In this document: positions 47,501-57,544 of the stretch, in pieces
How the letters are laid out: each line of letters begins with the position of its first letter
How positions within the stretch are numbered: the first letter of the stretch is position 1
NCBI RefSeq assembly: GCF_026283945.1
Contig: NZ_JAPDPC010000001.1
Coordinates: 1,302,001-1,366,000 of the forward strand
Length of the DNA: 64,000 nucleotides
Direction of reading: 5' to 3'
Source of the DNA: Dyella humicola
GTDB lineage: Bacteria; Pseudomonadota; Gammaproteobacteria; Xanthomonadales; Rhodanobacteraceae
Position numbers and translations under genes: made by a program
The notes under the pieces: model-generated
Told to the model about the DNA's origin: nothing
The model's input: only the letters and a program-made list of their open reading frames with translations
Databases searched by the model: none

Positions 47501-47983
47501 GCCCTGAGCAAGCCTGATACGGCCACTTGGATGGGCCTGACGAATTACCTGCTCGTCGGTTCGTCGTTTGACATAAGCAATCAAGTGAACATCCGGGACT
47601 GGCAGGCGCATCTGGTGGCAGAGATGAAGGTTGCCGCCGAATCCGTGCGTACGTGCGTGTGGAGTTCAATCCTTGGTGCAGCCGTGGCGCTAATGCTGAT
47701 GCAGGTCTACACGCCTGTTTACGAGCGCCTTCAGACCATGGCGGCGACCGTGCTGCTGACGATCGGCTTCGGCGGCATCGTCTATGCGGTGCTTACGCTG
47801 GAAAAGGATTTCCTGCTTGGGCGCATGTTCACCAATGACAAGGACGGTCTGACGTTCGCTGGCGCGCTGGCGGCGCTATGGCCCAAGTTGCTTGCGCTCG
47901 GTTCGCTTCTGGTCACCGTGTTCCTGCCAAATGCGTGGGATTGGCTCGGGGGCATTGTGAAGGCCGTCAATTCGTTGCATTGA
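44591..47983 (+). CDS. Large orphan membrane protein with periplasmic receptor-like domain
   Basis: A 1130-residue protein I do not recognise. The N-terminus holds a signal or anchor helix (MAGLLAASSCAAAAP at about 47-61). Residues 65-685 are a predicted periplasmic region with fold-type-1 binding-protein-like strands: LFLVGETPSFGIHPEAF, VIGPAFSGAMES, VILLSEESSFGQG and IVVATDVRDRLFLLSELRD. About eight hydrophobic helices follow (near 690, 775, 817, 866, 898, 1024, 1050 and 1100) with soluble loops between. No kinase, cyclase or transporter motif is visible. Start at 44591 is chosen for the gcgagggg motif before it; the frame opens earlier and ATG 44729 is an alternative. It is flanked by leftward genes, so it is transcribed alone. 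Confidence 0.75.
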   Translation: MRHLGYGRWWIQAHLVGAPARTCALRAVCGACRLILRRCVQSVAWGMAGLLAASSCAAAAPEPARATTVASSIFPVSSTEYYATASQLSSPLRPFAHLPEHAPSKVHTAVVTLPDPVETRLGRAFDIEMTALISAFQADDYVLDSFAFSWKPRAADGSDVGVSAAEVARRLPSVMLFRKDLWRQCSGAADPGSTGAVSCDSDYYVLFLVGETPSFGIHPEAFRRAARCALALDGGNRLPDGGFPQALSRNDCDQTEAILKDGSPVAWNCQLHLNVIGPAFSGAMESMVAALSQVAQDAESMVCATGAAGTSTARRHFGIELLTPSASVDSNENVPRHTYLAASKTAAFKTELTYHSLAYSVADQMSRVRRYLQTRLDSDDAVILLSEESSFGQGATVSAATPGKTGMTECPIHGSGWFDAKNSPGPCLNPIVSVLFPPNIAAIRSEHVKLKQDQDSQRRALLPSRVLELDLTGVENGVDQPPTYQPSLSSRSDELTLLQTFDALNKYVHPKAAIVVATDVRDRLFLLSELRDSFPGALPVLLEQDNLIVHPDYRNTSRGSITMPAGDSLVCMSKTEGLSKAGNLVSCAGAPTSPPGAALQDDPSNKRYFTFATDYAANTFRAVVCLLGSPSDPGVPFGCSGGDPHMLVATLAGFQFIDEGDFISPGGLKRHRDLQIVSDTRIELQQPVYLSMLVVLAILFTLAAWQIYNGRAATLVMLPISRFALRWMDLHKPAAVSDGVGSPAVPDASKRPSVEGRLGLRLLAMHDGTGSKTSFRWLVPWLTFALVAMVIAVYKILAMSPPASPRDTDLAHGRDPRAAICLVLAYSCVLIFTTLRMRVWNERCREMAEHIYATSRLKARLLQRGHIRALIAAVVLLVTLSLCINEYEPASVDNIWLSGLSGAFALGSSSFFLVLFLEGLDRWRCISLELGKTVPEVRRLYGWADWPSPRLLDERPRSPFNIVLRIDNYNALSKPDTATWMGLTNYLLVGSSFDISNQVNIRDWQAHLVAEMKVAAESVRTCVWSSILGAAVALMLMQVYTPVYERLQTMAATVLLTIGFGGIVYAVLTLEKDFLLGRMFTNDKDGLTFAGALAALWPKLLALGSLLVTVFLPNAWDWLGGIVKAVNSLH

Positions 47984-48031
47984 AGGCGTGATGCCGTGAG
48001 TACCGCGGAGGCAGGTGAGCATTGCCTCGGA

Positions 48032-48610
48032 TCAGCTCGGTGACGTCGCCGCTCTAAAAAGGTTTTCGAGTGCGCCTGGCGCCAGTGCGGGGAACGGCAT
48101 CACGGCTACCGGTGGCGTTTCCGGCGCCTGCAATTCCTTCTGCCACACACCCACGTCCCACCAGCGGCCCAACTTGTAGCCCGAGCTTCGCCACACGCCG
48201 GCCGGCGTGAAGCCTATCGCCTCGTGCATGATGACGCTGCCTTCGCCGGGCAGGGTGATGACGCCCACTGCCTGGTTCAGTCCTTGCAGGCGCATCGCAT
48301 CTAGCAGCACGCCATAAAGCCGGCGGGCGATACCTCGCCGACGGGCGTCGGCATGCACGTAGATCGAAGTCTCGGCGATCCAGTCGTAGGCGGCGCGTTC
48401 GCGAAAACGGCTGGCATAAGCGTAGGCAAGCACGCGGCCCTCTTCTTCCCAGACCAGCCACGGGTACTGCTTGAGCCGGCCGAGGATGCGTTCGCGCATG
48501 GCTTCCACGCCGGGCAATTCGGTTTCGAAGGTGGCCACGCCATGGAGGACCGATGGCGTATAGATGTCGTGGATGGCGGCCGCATCGTCGGCATGAGCGA
48601 TTCGAATCAT
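48032..48610 (-). CDS. GNAT acetyltransferase, phosphinothricin acetyltransferase-like
   Basis: A 192-residue GNAT protein close to the Pat/Bar family: IRIAHADDAAAIHDIYTPSV at the start, VATFETELP, AYASRFRERAAYDWIAETSIYVHADARRRGIARRLY (acetyl-CoA site RRRGIA) and MHEAIGFTPAGVWRSSGYKLGRWWDVGVWQK. It probably acetylates a small amine; the drug phosphinothricin is only a family label. ATG 48610 overlaps the upstream gene stop by ATGA. Last gene of a leftward run of five overlapping or near-overlapping genes. Confidence 0.88.
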   Translation of the reverse strand: MIRIAHADDAAAIHDIYTPSVLHGVATFETELPGVEAMRERILGRLKQYPWLVWEEEGRVLAYAYASRFRERAAYDWIAETSIYVHADARRRGIARRLYGVLLDAMRLQGLNQAVGVITLPGEGSVIMHEAIGFTPAGVWRSSGYKLGRWWDVGVWQKELQAPETPPVAVMPFPALAPGALENLFRAATSPS

Positions 48611-49074
48611 GCGAGGGACTTCTCCATGCAAATGCTGAGTGGGTTGGCGCGATGCTCACCGAAAGGCGCGCATCGGCGGTAGCCGGCGCGTCCATAAAGT
48701 TCCAGCGCCTCGGCCTGGGCCGTGCCGGTTTCGAGTCGAATCAGCTTGCCACCAGCTCGCGCAACTTGCCTCTCCAGGGCTTCCAGCAGCTGCTTGCCCA
48801 GGCCCAATCCGCGACAGGCGGGCAAGACGTACATGCGTTTCACCTCGACGTAGTCCTCGTGCCAGACGCAGGCACCACAGGCGACGGGCGTGCCATCGAC
48901 GCGAGCGGCAAGAAACGTGACATTGGGTTGCTTGAGCGCTTCCACCGACACCGGCTGGATATTGCCGGTGGGATACAGCTCGGCCAGATAGCCGTCCAGC
49001 TCGTGGATCAGCGGGGCGATATCCGGCGAGGCGGGATCATCAATATCAAAGCGGAGCGCGGGTGCTCTCAGCAT
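48607..49074 (-). CDS. GNAT family N-acetyltransferase
   Basis: A 155-residue GNAT enzyme with the acetyl-CoA loop RGLGLGKQLLEALE and the preceding strand EVKRMYVLPACRG, similar to the E. coli YpfI-like or PhnO-like small acetyltransferases. The C-terminal YGRAGYRRCAPFGEH is a common GNAT ending for amino-acid-type substrates. ATG 49074 overlaps the upstream DUF1801 gene by 7 bp, and its stop overlaps the next start. Substrate unknown. Confidence 0.85.
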   Translation of the reverse strand: MLRAPALRFDIDDPASPDIAPLIHELDGYLAELYPTGNIQPVSVEALKQPNVTFLAARVDGTPVACGACVWHEDYVEVKRMYVLPACRGLGLGKQLLEALERQVARAGGKLIRLETGTAQAEALELYGRAGYRRCAPFGEHRANPLSICMEKSLA

Positions 49075-49679
49075 GACTCGTACTTCCAGTTGCGGCGCTT
49101 GCCTTCGGCCAGCCATTCCAGCGTCGTGGCGATGCGTTTCTGCCGCGTGGCCTCGGTTTTGGCTTCAGTGATCCAATCGACGTATTCTCGCTGGGCGCTG
49201 GGCGGGAAGCCGTCGTAAGTCTTTCGCGCCGCCGCATGCGTCTTCTGCGCAAGCAGGGCGGCGAGGTCGTCGGGCATGGCGGGCGGCGGCTTGGGGGCGC
49301 TCTTGGGGCGCTTCGGCCTGGCACCTGTGTCGATCACAGCCATCGCCTTCTTGATCGAGGCGGAGAATGCCTTCTTTGGCGGCAGGTCTTTCAGCGTCGT
49401 GATCCTGCCGAATTGCCCCATGCCTTCGTCGTCCGAGTCTTCTTTGTCGCCGACGACATCCTTGTGTCGCCAGAATCCGAACGCACAGTGTTGCTTGAAC
49501 GCCGCCATCTGGCACATCGGCGAGCCGCGATAGATAAAGAACGGCATGCTCCACTTGATATCTTCTTCCGCCTCGGGGCAGCTGGCGTGCACCAGCGCGC
49601 GCAGGTGTTCGAGTATCGGCTGGGCGAAGAGTGCCGATTTGGCGATATAGCTATCGACGCGTGGATCGTGGCTGCCCAT
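49068..49679 (-). CDS. DUF1801/YdeI (OmpD-associated) family protein
   Basis: A 203-residue protein made of an iron-chaperone-like DUF1801 N-terminal domain (about 1-115: VDSYIAKSALFAQPILEHLRALVHA, EEDIKWSMPFFIYRG, CAFGFWRH) and a C-terminal YdeI helical domain (about 140-203: MPDDLAALLAQ, SAQREYVDWITEAK, ATRQKRIATTLEWLAEG). YdeI proteins protect against some bacteriocins, but the biochemical role is unknown. It lies between two acetyltransferase genes in the leftward operon. Confidence 0.85.
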   Translation of the reverse strand: MGSHDPRVDSYIAKSALFAQPILEHLRALVHASCPEAEEDIKWSMPFFIYRGSPMCQMAAFKQHCAFGFWRHKDVVGDKEDSDDEGMGQFGRITTLKDLPPKKAFSASIKKAMAVIDTGARPKRPKSAPKPPPAMPDDLAALLAQKTHAAARKTYDGFPPSAQREYVDWITEAKTEATRQKRIATTLEWLAEGKRRNWKYESC

Positions 49680-49688
49680 GGCGAGGCC

Positions 49689-50174
49689 TCACAGTTCGCG
49701 GATAAAGTATTTGTCGCAGCTGAAGTGGCCGGTGCCGCCCATCGGCGCGTCCAGCCTGGTGAAACCATGACGACGGTAAAGCGTTTGCGCGGCATCCATG
49801 CCGCTCAGGGTTTCCAGGTAACAGCGCTGGAAGCCATGTGCGCGCGCCGTATCGAGGCACAACTGCATCATGGCGCTGCCTGCGCCGATGCCACGCGCCT
49901 CGGGCAGGAAGTACATCTTGCGTAGTTCACAGACGTCCGCATCGCCGCCTTCCAGGGGCGCGATGCCACCGCCACCGATCACCACGCCGTCGCGCTCAAC
50001 CACGAAATACGCGCTGCGCGGTCGCGCATACGCTTCTTGCATGCCGTCCACTTCAGCGTCATGAATGGCAAAGCCCGGGCCGTCGGCACCAAACTCGGGC
50101 ATCACGGTGCGGATGATGTTCGCCACGGCAGGGTTGTCGCAGGCTTCGATGGGGCGGATAAGAAAGTCGGTCAT
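49689..50174 (-). CDS. GNAT family N-acetyltransferase
   Basis: A 161-residue GNAT enzyme with FLIRPIEACDNPAVANIIR at the start, ELRKMYFLPEARGIGAGSAMMQLCLDTA (acetyl-CoA loop RGIGAG) and CYLETLSGMDAAQTLYRRHGF. The pattern is that of the YhfO/MarR-associated small GNATs. The frame is open upstream, but ATG 50174 overlaps the amidohydrolase stop (ATGA). Third acetyltransferase of this operon. Confidence 0.86.
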   Translation of the reverse strand: MTDFLIRPIEACDNPAVANIIRTVMPEFGADGPGFAIHDAEVDGMQEAYARPRSAYFVVERDGVVIGGGGIAPLEGGDADVCELRKMYFLPEARGIGAGSAMMQLCLDTARAHGFQRCYLETLSGMDAAQTLYRRHGFTRLDAPMGGTGHFSCDKYFIREL

Positions 50175-51490
50175 GGCGTCGTTGGTGGTGTGCGGTAGAT
50201 GGTGCCGTCCTTCATCACGAAGACGGGCTGCTGAAGATCGTCGATATGCGTGCTCGGATCGCCGTTGAACGCGACGAGGTCGGCACGCAGGCAGGGGGCG
50301 ATGCGGCCGAAGCGGTCCTGCTGACGGAGAATGCGCGCCGCTACATCGGTGGCTGCATGCATGGCCTGGGGGGCTGTCATGCCGTCGCGCACCATCGCGG
50401 CGGGTTCGCGCCAATTCTCGCCATGGGTGAACACGCCCACATCGCTGCCGTTGCCGATGGTCACGCCGAGCTTCAGCGCGGTGCGGAAGGCGCGTTCGGA
50501 TTCGCGCATGCGCGGCGTGGGTTCGCTCTGTCCAGGCACGTAGTGTTCGAAATACTGTGCGGTCGATTCCACCGCCGTCAGCGTGGGTTCGTAAGCCACG
50601 TTATGTTGCTTGAGCAGTCGGAACGTGGCTTCGCTGGCGCCGTAACCATGTTCGATGCTGTCCACCCCCGCTTCCACCGCCAGGCGAACACCGGCATCGC
50701 TGGACGCGTGCGCGGCCACCGGCCGGCCCGAGAGATGGGCGGTATCGACGATGGCCTTCATCTCGGCCAGCGACAATGTGGGCTGCGTACTGCCGTCCGT
50801 GCCGACGCGGTAGTCGGCATACAGCTTGATCCAGTCCGCGCCGCGCCCGGCCTGTTCGCGCGTGGCGCGTATGGCTTCGTCGACACCGCTGATCTCCTGC
50901 GCGCCACTGGGTAGCTCCATGTCGGGCCGGAAGCCGCGAGGGCCGGGTCCATAGCTGGCCGTGGCAACGATGGCGCGGGTCGCCACGAACAGGCGCGGTC
51001 CGGGAATCATGCCCTCATCGATGGCGCGCTTGAGCGAGACGTCGGCAAAGCCGGCCCCTTCCGTGCCGAGATCGCGCAAGGTCGTGAAGCCTGCCAACAG
51101 CGTGGCGCGCGCATGCGTGGCGGCTTCCAGCGTGCGGTAGTCCTGCGGCTCCTTGAGCACCTGGTCGTTCCACAGGGTTTCGTTATACGGATGCAGGAAC
51201 ACGTGCGAGTGCAGGTCGATCAGGCCCGGTGTCAGGGTGGTGCCGGGCAGGGCGATGTGTCGCGCCTCGGCGGGAGCCTTGATCGCGTCGACCGGCCCCA
51301 CCGTCGCGATGGCGCCGTCATGGACCAGCACGGCCCAGCCGCTGTGCGCGCTGTCGCCGTCGGCTGTCCAGACGCGCTCAGGCAGCAACAGGATATCGGT
51401 GTGGGATGGCACAGCCATCGCGGTCGTGGCGCCAAGCACCAGCGTGGCCAGGAGTGCGCCAGTCCAACCTTTGTTTTGATTCCACCGCAT
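50171..51490 (-). CDS. Secreted metal-dependent amidohydrolase (imidazolonepropionase-like)
   Basis: A 439-residue amidohydrolase with a signal peptide (1-26, cleavage after TAMA), so it acts in the periplasm. Metal-site features are the HSH of LIDLHSHVFLHPYNE, the Lys in WIKLYADYR, PVAAHASS and SIEHGYGA, and the late Asp in GNGSDVGVF. This matches the prolidase-like/imidazolonepropionase-related amidohydrolases that hydrolyse N-acyl or dipeptide-like substrates. ATG 51490 is chosen for its signal peptide. First gene of the operon with three acetyltransferases; the substrate is not predictable. Confidence 0.88.
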   Translation of the reverse strand: MRWNQNKGWTGALLATLVLGATTAMAVPSHTDILLLPERVWTADGDSAHSGWAVLVHDGAIATVGPVDAIKAPAEARHIALPGTTLTPGLIDLHSHVFLHPYNETLWNDQVLKEPQDYRTLEAATHARATLLAGFTTLRDLGTEGAGFADVSLKRAIDEGMIPGPRLFVATRAIVATASYGPGPRGFRPDMELPSGAQEISGVDEAIRATREQAGRGADWIKLYADYRVGTDGSTQPTLSLAEMKAIVDTAHLSGRPVAAHASSDAGVRLAVEAGVDSIEHGYGASEATFRLLKQHNVAYEPTLTAVESTAQYFEHYVPGQSEPTPRMRESERAFRTALKLGVTIGNGSDVGVFTHGENWREPAAMVRDGMTAPQAMHAATDVAARILRQQDRFGRIAPCLRADLVAFNGDPSTHIDDLQQPVFVMKDGTIYRTPPTTP

Positions 51491-51556
51491 CGCCAGTTCC
51501 CACGGGGCCAAGGCCCGATTCTAGCGAGGTGTGGCGTCTGGCGGCGAGCCGGTGGC

Positions 51557-51931
51557 TCAGCGTGAAGCGTGCCCCGCGTCCGCCATCAGCTGTTTGCAAT
51601 CCTCATCGGGCGCCGGCGTGGCAGTGACGCAACTCTGGAAGCCGGCAGGCAAGCTGGCATTGACGCGCGTATCGCCCTCGCGGACGGCGAAGTGCAGCGG
51701 CGGTGATGCGCAGGCGGCGCTGGCGGGCGCACATTCGTTCGCTACCACGGTGTAGTGGCACTCGCCGCTCTCGCTGCGCAGGCAGCGAAAGCTGGCGAGC
51801 GGTCCGGTGACGTTGACCTTGCTGTAAACCACGTCATGGCCATTGGCGATCGAATGAACCACGACCGTACGTCCCTGTTCGCAGCCGGCGAGCAACAGCA
51901 GCAGGGGAAGCAATGCGATGAACTTGTTCAT
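51557..51931 (-). CDS. Small lipoprotein of unknown function
   Basis: A 124-residue protein with a strong lipoprotein signal (MNKFIALLPLLLLLAGC, Cys17) and a Cys-rich mature part (FRCLRSESGECHYTVVANECAP, SCVTATPAPDEDCKQL). Six further Cys suggest disulfides in the periplasm. I do not recognise the family. It lies 43 bp after the LytTR regulator gene on the same strand and may be co-transcribed with it. Confidence 0.8.
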   Translation of the reverse strand: MNKFIALLPLLLLLAGCEQGRTVVVHSIANGHDVVYSKVNVTGPLASFRCLRSESGECHYTVVANECAPASAACASPPLHFAVREGDTRVNASLPAGFQSCVTATPAPDEDCKQLMADAGHASR

Positions 51932-51974
51932 GGGGACCTCTTGCGCGGGGCGCTGCGTGGCTTCGCCAGGAAGC

Positions 51975-52739
51975 TCACATGTTGCGGAACAGCGCCATGA
52001 AGGGTTGGCTCACCACCAGCGTTTCCGGACGCTGCTTCAAGCGCAGCGTGCCCTTGCCGGTGTCATCACGAACAATCGACGCGATCGCCCTGAGATTGAC
52101 GATGGTCGAGCGATGGATCTGCTTGAACAGGCTGGGGTCGAGCATGGCCGCCAGTTCGCGAATCGGCTTGCGCAACAGCGCCTCGCCCTCGGCGGTCATG
52201 GCCACGGTGTACTTGTTGTCGGCGCGGAAGTAGGCCACGTCGTCCACCATGATCAGGCGCGTCTCACGCCCATTGCTGGCGGTGACCCAGGTAAGCGGTG
52301 GCGTCCCCGGAGCGTTGCCGATGGACAGCTCGCGCAGCAGCTCGGTCAGCGCAGCGGTGTCGGCCGGACGGGCACCCACGCGGGCCTTGAGTCGCTGTAC
52401 CGTGGCGGTGAGGCGCTCCGCGGTGATGGGCTTGAGCAGGTAGTCCACCGCGCCCCGCTCGAAGGCATCGATGGCATATTGATCGTAGGCCGTGGTGAAC
52501 ACGACTTGCGTGGCGGGGCTGGCCTCGGCGGATGCGGCGGCCACTTCCAGCCCGCTCAGTCCGGGCATGCGGATGTCGAGAAAAGCCACATCGGGGCGCT
52601 GCGCGTCGATGGCTTCGAGAGCGCTGGCGCCATCTTCGCATTCGGCCAGCACGTCCAGCTCGGGCCATACCTGGGCCAGCAGGTCGCGCAGGGCGGCGCG
52701 TAGCAGCGCCTCGTCCTCGGCAAGAATGGCGGTCGTCAT
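51975..52739 (-). CDS. LytTR family response regulator
   Basis: A 254-residue response regulator. The receiver domain (1-115) has Asp9, the phosphoacceptor Asp55 (VAFLDIRMPG), Thr in FTTAYD and Lys in YLLKPI. The LytTR DNA-binding domain (about 150-254) shows VAYFRADNKYTVAM, LFKQIHRSTIVNLRAI and VVSQPFMALFRNM. Its start overlaps the kinase stop (ATGA), forming a cognate pair. Related to AlgR/MrkE-type regulators; the regulon is not predictable from this window. Confidence 0.92.
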   Translation of the reverse strand: MTTAILAEDEALLRAALRDLLAQVWPELDVLAECEDGASALEAIDAQRPDVAFLDIRMPGLSGLEVAAASAEASPATQVVFTTAYDQYAIDAFERGAVDYLLKPITAERLTATVQRLKARVGARPADTAALTELLRELSIGNAPGTPPLTWVTASNGRETRLIMVDDVAYFRADNKYTVAMTAEGEALLRKPIRELAAMLDPSLFKQIHRSTIVNLRAIASIVRDDTGKGTLRLKQRPETLVVSQPFMALFRNM

Positions 52740-54004
52740 GACGAGGTCTCCGTTTCAGCACTGTCCGCGATTCTTCGTGGCACGGTAATGGTGCTGGCCA
52801 CGCCTTCCGGTGCGTTGCTGACGACGGACAGCGAAGCAGCGGCGCCGTAGATGAGACGCAGGCGTTCGCGCACGTTCCTCAAGCCGATGCCGGTGCCGCC
52901 GCTGGCGGCGCTGAAGCCACGGCCGTCATCGGCGATGGTGATGGTGACGACATCGCCGTCATGGCGCGCGAGTATCCATATGGTGCCGCCACCGGGCTTG
53001 GGTTCCAGCCCATGCTTGATCGCGTTTTCGACCAGCGTCTGCAGCATCATCGGCGGCAGCGAGACAGCGCGTAGCGCATCGGGTACGTCGATCTGCAGCG
53101 ACAGGCGCGGGCCCATGCGCAGTCGCATGATTTCCAGATAGGCGCGGGTGCGCTCCAGCTCATCACCAAGCGTGGATAGCGCGTCCTCGGTGGTAGGCAG
53201 GGAATGGCGCAGGTAATGGATCAGGTGCCCGAGCATCTGATCGGCCTGGGCCGGGTCGCTGCGCGTGAGGTACTGCGCGCTGGCCAGCGTGTTGTACAGA
53301 AAGTGCGGTTCGACCTGGGCGTGCAGCAGGTTGAGCCGCGCCACCGTGCGTTCTTTTTCGCTTTCCGACTGTGCGGCACGCAGCTTCTCGTGGCGACGCT
53401 TTTCGGATACGCGGCGGGTGATGGCGCGGGTGATCGCCTCGGCGTTCTCCAGATTGGTGCCGTCGTCCACGCGGAACCAGTCGCTCCAGGCGCCGGCCTC
53501 GGGCTCGCAGATCAGGGTGACGCTGCCGGTGCCATCGCCAGGCGTGATCGTGGCGAAGATCTGGTTGCGCAGATGGCCAAACCAGGTGGACGGATCCAGC
53601 CGCCCGAACACGCTGCTGCCGTAGGGCAGGGGACGCTGTACCTTGGCGCGAATCTGCAAGCTGTCGCGAGCGCTCTCGATGTCCTCGCTGCGTGGCAGCT
53701 CGCGGATCGCCGCATCGAGCAGGTCGAATGCTTCGTCCGCTTCGAAGGGTATCTCCACGCGCCGCCGCTGCCGGTTGCCCAGGGTGTCTTCGTCGATGTG
53801 GCCGGCAATCAGCCTTACGCGGCGCAAGTGCGACACGGCGCCGGTGACCACCATCAGCAGGGCGATGGCGATCAGCAGCACGAACGCACCACCCGTGTCC
53901 CGGTAACGGAACGGTGCGCTGTTGGAGATCATCAAGGCCGCGAACAGCAGGACCAGGAACCATGCCAGGACCAGGCGGGCAACGAAGAGCAGACTCTTGA
54001 TCAC
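52736..54004 (-). CDS. LytS-type sensor histidine kinase
   Basis: A 422-residue kinase of the His_kinase (PF06580) type. Two membrane helices (about 7-27 and 40-57) are followed by a soluble segment of unknown fold (65-195), the phosphoacceptor His234 in VEPHFLYNTLASAQYL, and an ATPase domain with LVENAIKHGL and DDGRGF then GTGIGLRNVRERL. There is almost no periplasmic region, so the signal may be intramembrane or cytosolic. It overlaps the LytTR regulator gene by four bases. Confidence 0.92.
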   Translation of the reverse strand: MIKSLLFVARLVLAWFLVLLFAALMISNSAPFRYRDTGGAFVLLIAIALLMVVTGAVSHLRRVRLIAGHIDEDTLGNRQRRRVEIPFEADEAFDLLDAAIRELPRSEDIESARDSLQIRAKVQRPLPYGSSVFGRLDPSTWFGHLRNQIFATITPGDGTGSVTLICEPEAGAWSDWFRVDDGTNLENAEAITRAITRRVSEKRRHEKLRAAQSESEKERTVARLNLLHAQVEPHFLYNTLASAQYLTRSDPAQADQMLGHLIHYLRHSLPTTEDALSTLGDELERTRAYLEIMRLRMGPRLSLQIDVPDALRAVSLPPMMLQTLVENAIKHGLEPKPGGGTIWILARHDGDVVTITIADDGRGFSAASGGTGIGLRNVRERLRLIYGAAASLSVVSNAPEGVASTITVPRRIADSAETETSS

Positions 54005-54140
54005 GGCGGAACCTTGGGCATCGGTGGAATGGCCGAGAGCATACTCAGCCTGGTTCCGGCCCGGGGGGCCTTTTCGACGAAATCGGGATGGCCGCGACGA
54101 AAGCGCCCTGAGCGGGCGTGAAACAGTCGCCCGCCGCCGC

Positions 54141-55052
54141 TCAGCCGGCGGTGCGAGCCCGCGTCACCCGGCTGGCGGTTTCCTTGTGCAGCTGCGTAGC
54201 CAGCCACGCACCGGTGGCCACCAGGATGTCCAGGTCGATGCCGGTGTGCAGGCCCATGCCGTGCAGCATGTAGACCACGTCTTCGCTGGCGACATTGCCG
54301 GTGGCGCCCTTGGCATACGGGCAGCCGCCGGTGCCGGAGACGGCACTGTCGACGACGCGTACGCCTTCCTCCAGGCAACTGAGGATATTGGCCAGTGCCT
54401 GGCCGTAGGTGTCGTGGAAATGCACGGCCAGTGCGGTCATCGGCACTTCTTGCGCTGCCGCGTGCAGCATGGCGCGCGCCTTTGCCGGCGTGCCGACACC
54501 GATGGTGTCGCCGAGGGAAATCTCGTAGCAGCCCAGTTCATGCAGGCGGCGCGCTACGCGCACCACGTCGCTGAGGGCTACTTCGCCCTGATACGGGCAG
54601 CCAAGCACGGTGGAAACATAACCACGTACTTTCACCCCGTCCGCGTTGGCGCGCGCGATCACCGGCGCGAAGCGTTCGATGGATTCGTCGATGGTGGCGT
54701 TGATGTTCTTGCGGTTGAACGCCTCGGACGCTGCGGTGAACACGGCGATCTCGCTGACGCTGACCGAGCGGGCCCGTTCATAGCCCTGCTCATTGGGCAC
54801 CAGCACCGGGTAACTCACACCGGGTACCTTGCGGATGCCCTGGTAGACCTCGGCGGCGTCGGCCATCTGTGGCACCCACTTGGGGCTGACGAAGCTGGTC
54901 GCTTCGATCGTTTGCAGGCCGGTGCCGGAGAGACGATCGATCAAGGCGATCTTGACGTCGGTTGGCAGCAAGGTCTTTTCGTTCTGCAGGCCATCACGCG
55001 CGCCGACTTCGACGATGCGGACGTGGTCGGGTTGAGCTGATGGCGTGTTCAT
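54141..55052 (-). CDS. liuE: Hydroxymethylglutaryl-CoA lyase
   Basis: Last leucine-degradation step: HMG-CoA to acetoacetate and acetyl-CoA. The 303-residue TIM-barrel enzyme starts VRIVEVGARDGLQNEK, with the metal-binding EVGARDG, has HFHDTYGQALAN and carries the diagnostic SGTGGCPYAKGATGNVA with the catalytic Cys. Upstream, 23 bp away on the same strand, is the biotin subunit of methylcrotonyl-CoA carboxylase, so the two form a leu/isovalerate (liu) unit. Confidence 0.94.
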   Translation of the reverse strand: MNTPSAQPDHVRIVEVGARDGLQNEKTLLPTDVKIALIDRLSGTGLQTIEATSFVSPKWVPQMADAAEVYQGIRKVPGVSYPVLVPNEQGYERARSVSVSEIAVFTAASEAFNRKNINATIDESIERFAPVIARANADGVKVRGYVSTVLGCPYQGEVALSDVVRVARRLHELGCYEISLGDTIGVGTPAKARAMLHAAAQEVPMTALAVHFHDTYGQALANILSCLEEGVRVVDSAVSGTGGCPYAKGATGNVASEDVVYMLHGMGLHTGIDLDILVATGAWLATQLHKETASRVTRARTAG

Positions 55053-55075
55053 GGCGTGCCTCTGGATCCTGGCGA

Positions 55076-57085
<2,010 letters not shown>

Positions 57086-57382
57086 GCGGCTTCCGGGGTT
57101 GTGCGAAGTGCCTAAACGTAGCAGATCGGCGCGACGGAGCCGATGCGCGGCGCAGCATTCAGGCGATGTCCGCCTGTCATCGTTGCCATGCGCGCAGCAA
57201 GCTCGCAACGCCCCTCGCCGTCATCTCCGCGAATGCTGGACAAGCGCTAAGCGCGCAGCACGCTCACAGGTCCCCTCACCGTCATCACCGCGAAAGCGGG
57301 GATCCAGTGCCTTTCGCTCTGTTGCGATGTGACCGCAACCTGGCTCGCCTGCCGCGGGCTTCCGCTGCCCTGCCGGGCAGCG

Positions 57383-57418
57383 GGTTACTTTTCTCTGCGT
57401 GGCCAGAGAAAAGTAACC
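57383..57418. repeat. Dispersed hairpin core, copy 3
   Basis: Arms ggttacttttctct and agagaaaagtaacc around a short loop; same family as 1019-1054, 1396-1433 and 57917-57952 (GTTACTT..TCT then AGA..AAGTAAC). Confidence 0.75.
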
Positions 57419-57488
57419 AAAAGAGAGGCCACCCCGATAGCGCGCCTTCCGGGCTTGCGCCCTCCAGGTGCGCGGGTGGGTTACGGAG

Positions 57489-57544
57489 GTTTGTCGACAG
57501 GGCATCCTGCCCTGACGACAAACTGGCTTGCATCCATGCAAGCC
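57489..57544. repeat. Two adjacent stem-loops
   Basis: The first has arms gtttgtcgacagggca (57489-57504) and tgccctgacgacaaac (57508-57523), 16 bp with one mismatch. The second has arms ggcttgcat (57525-57533) and atgcaagcc (57536-57544), perfect with a 2-nt loop. The cgacagggca core recurs in the stem at 57817-57846. Confidence 0.75.

Noticed and set aside
53204-54121. 305-codon rightward open frame opposite the LytS kinase
   Set aside because: Shadow of the kinase gene, which has all catalytic motifs on the minus strand.
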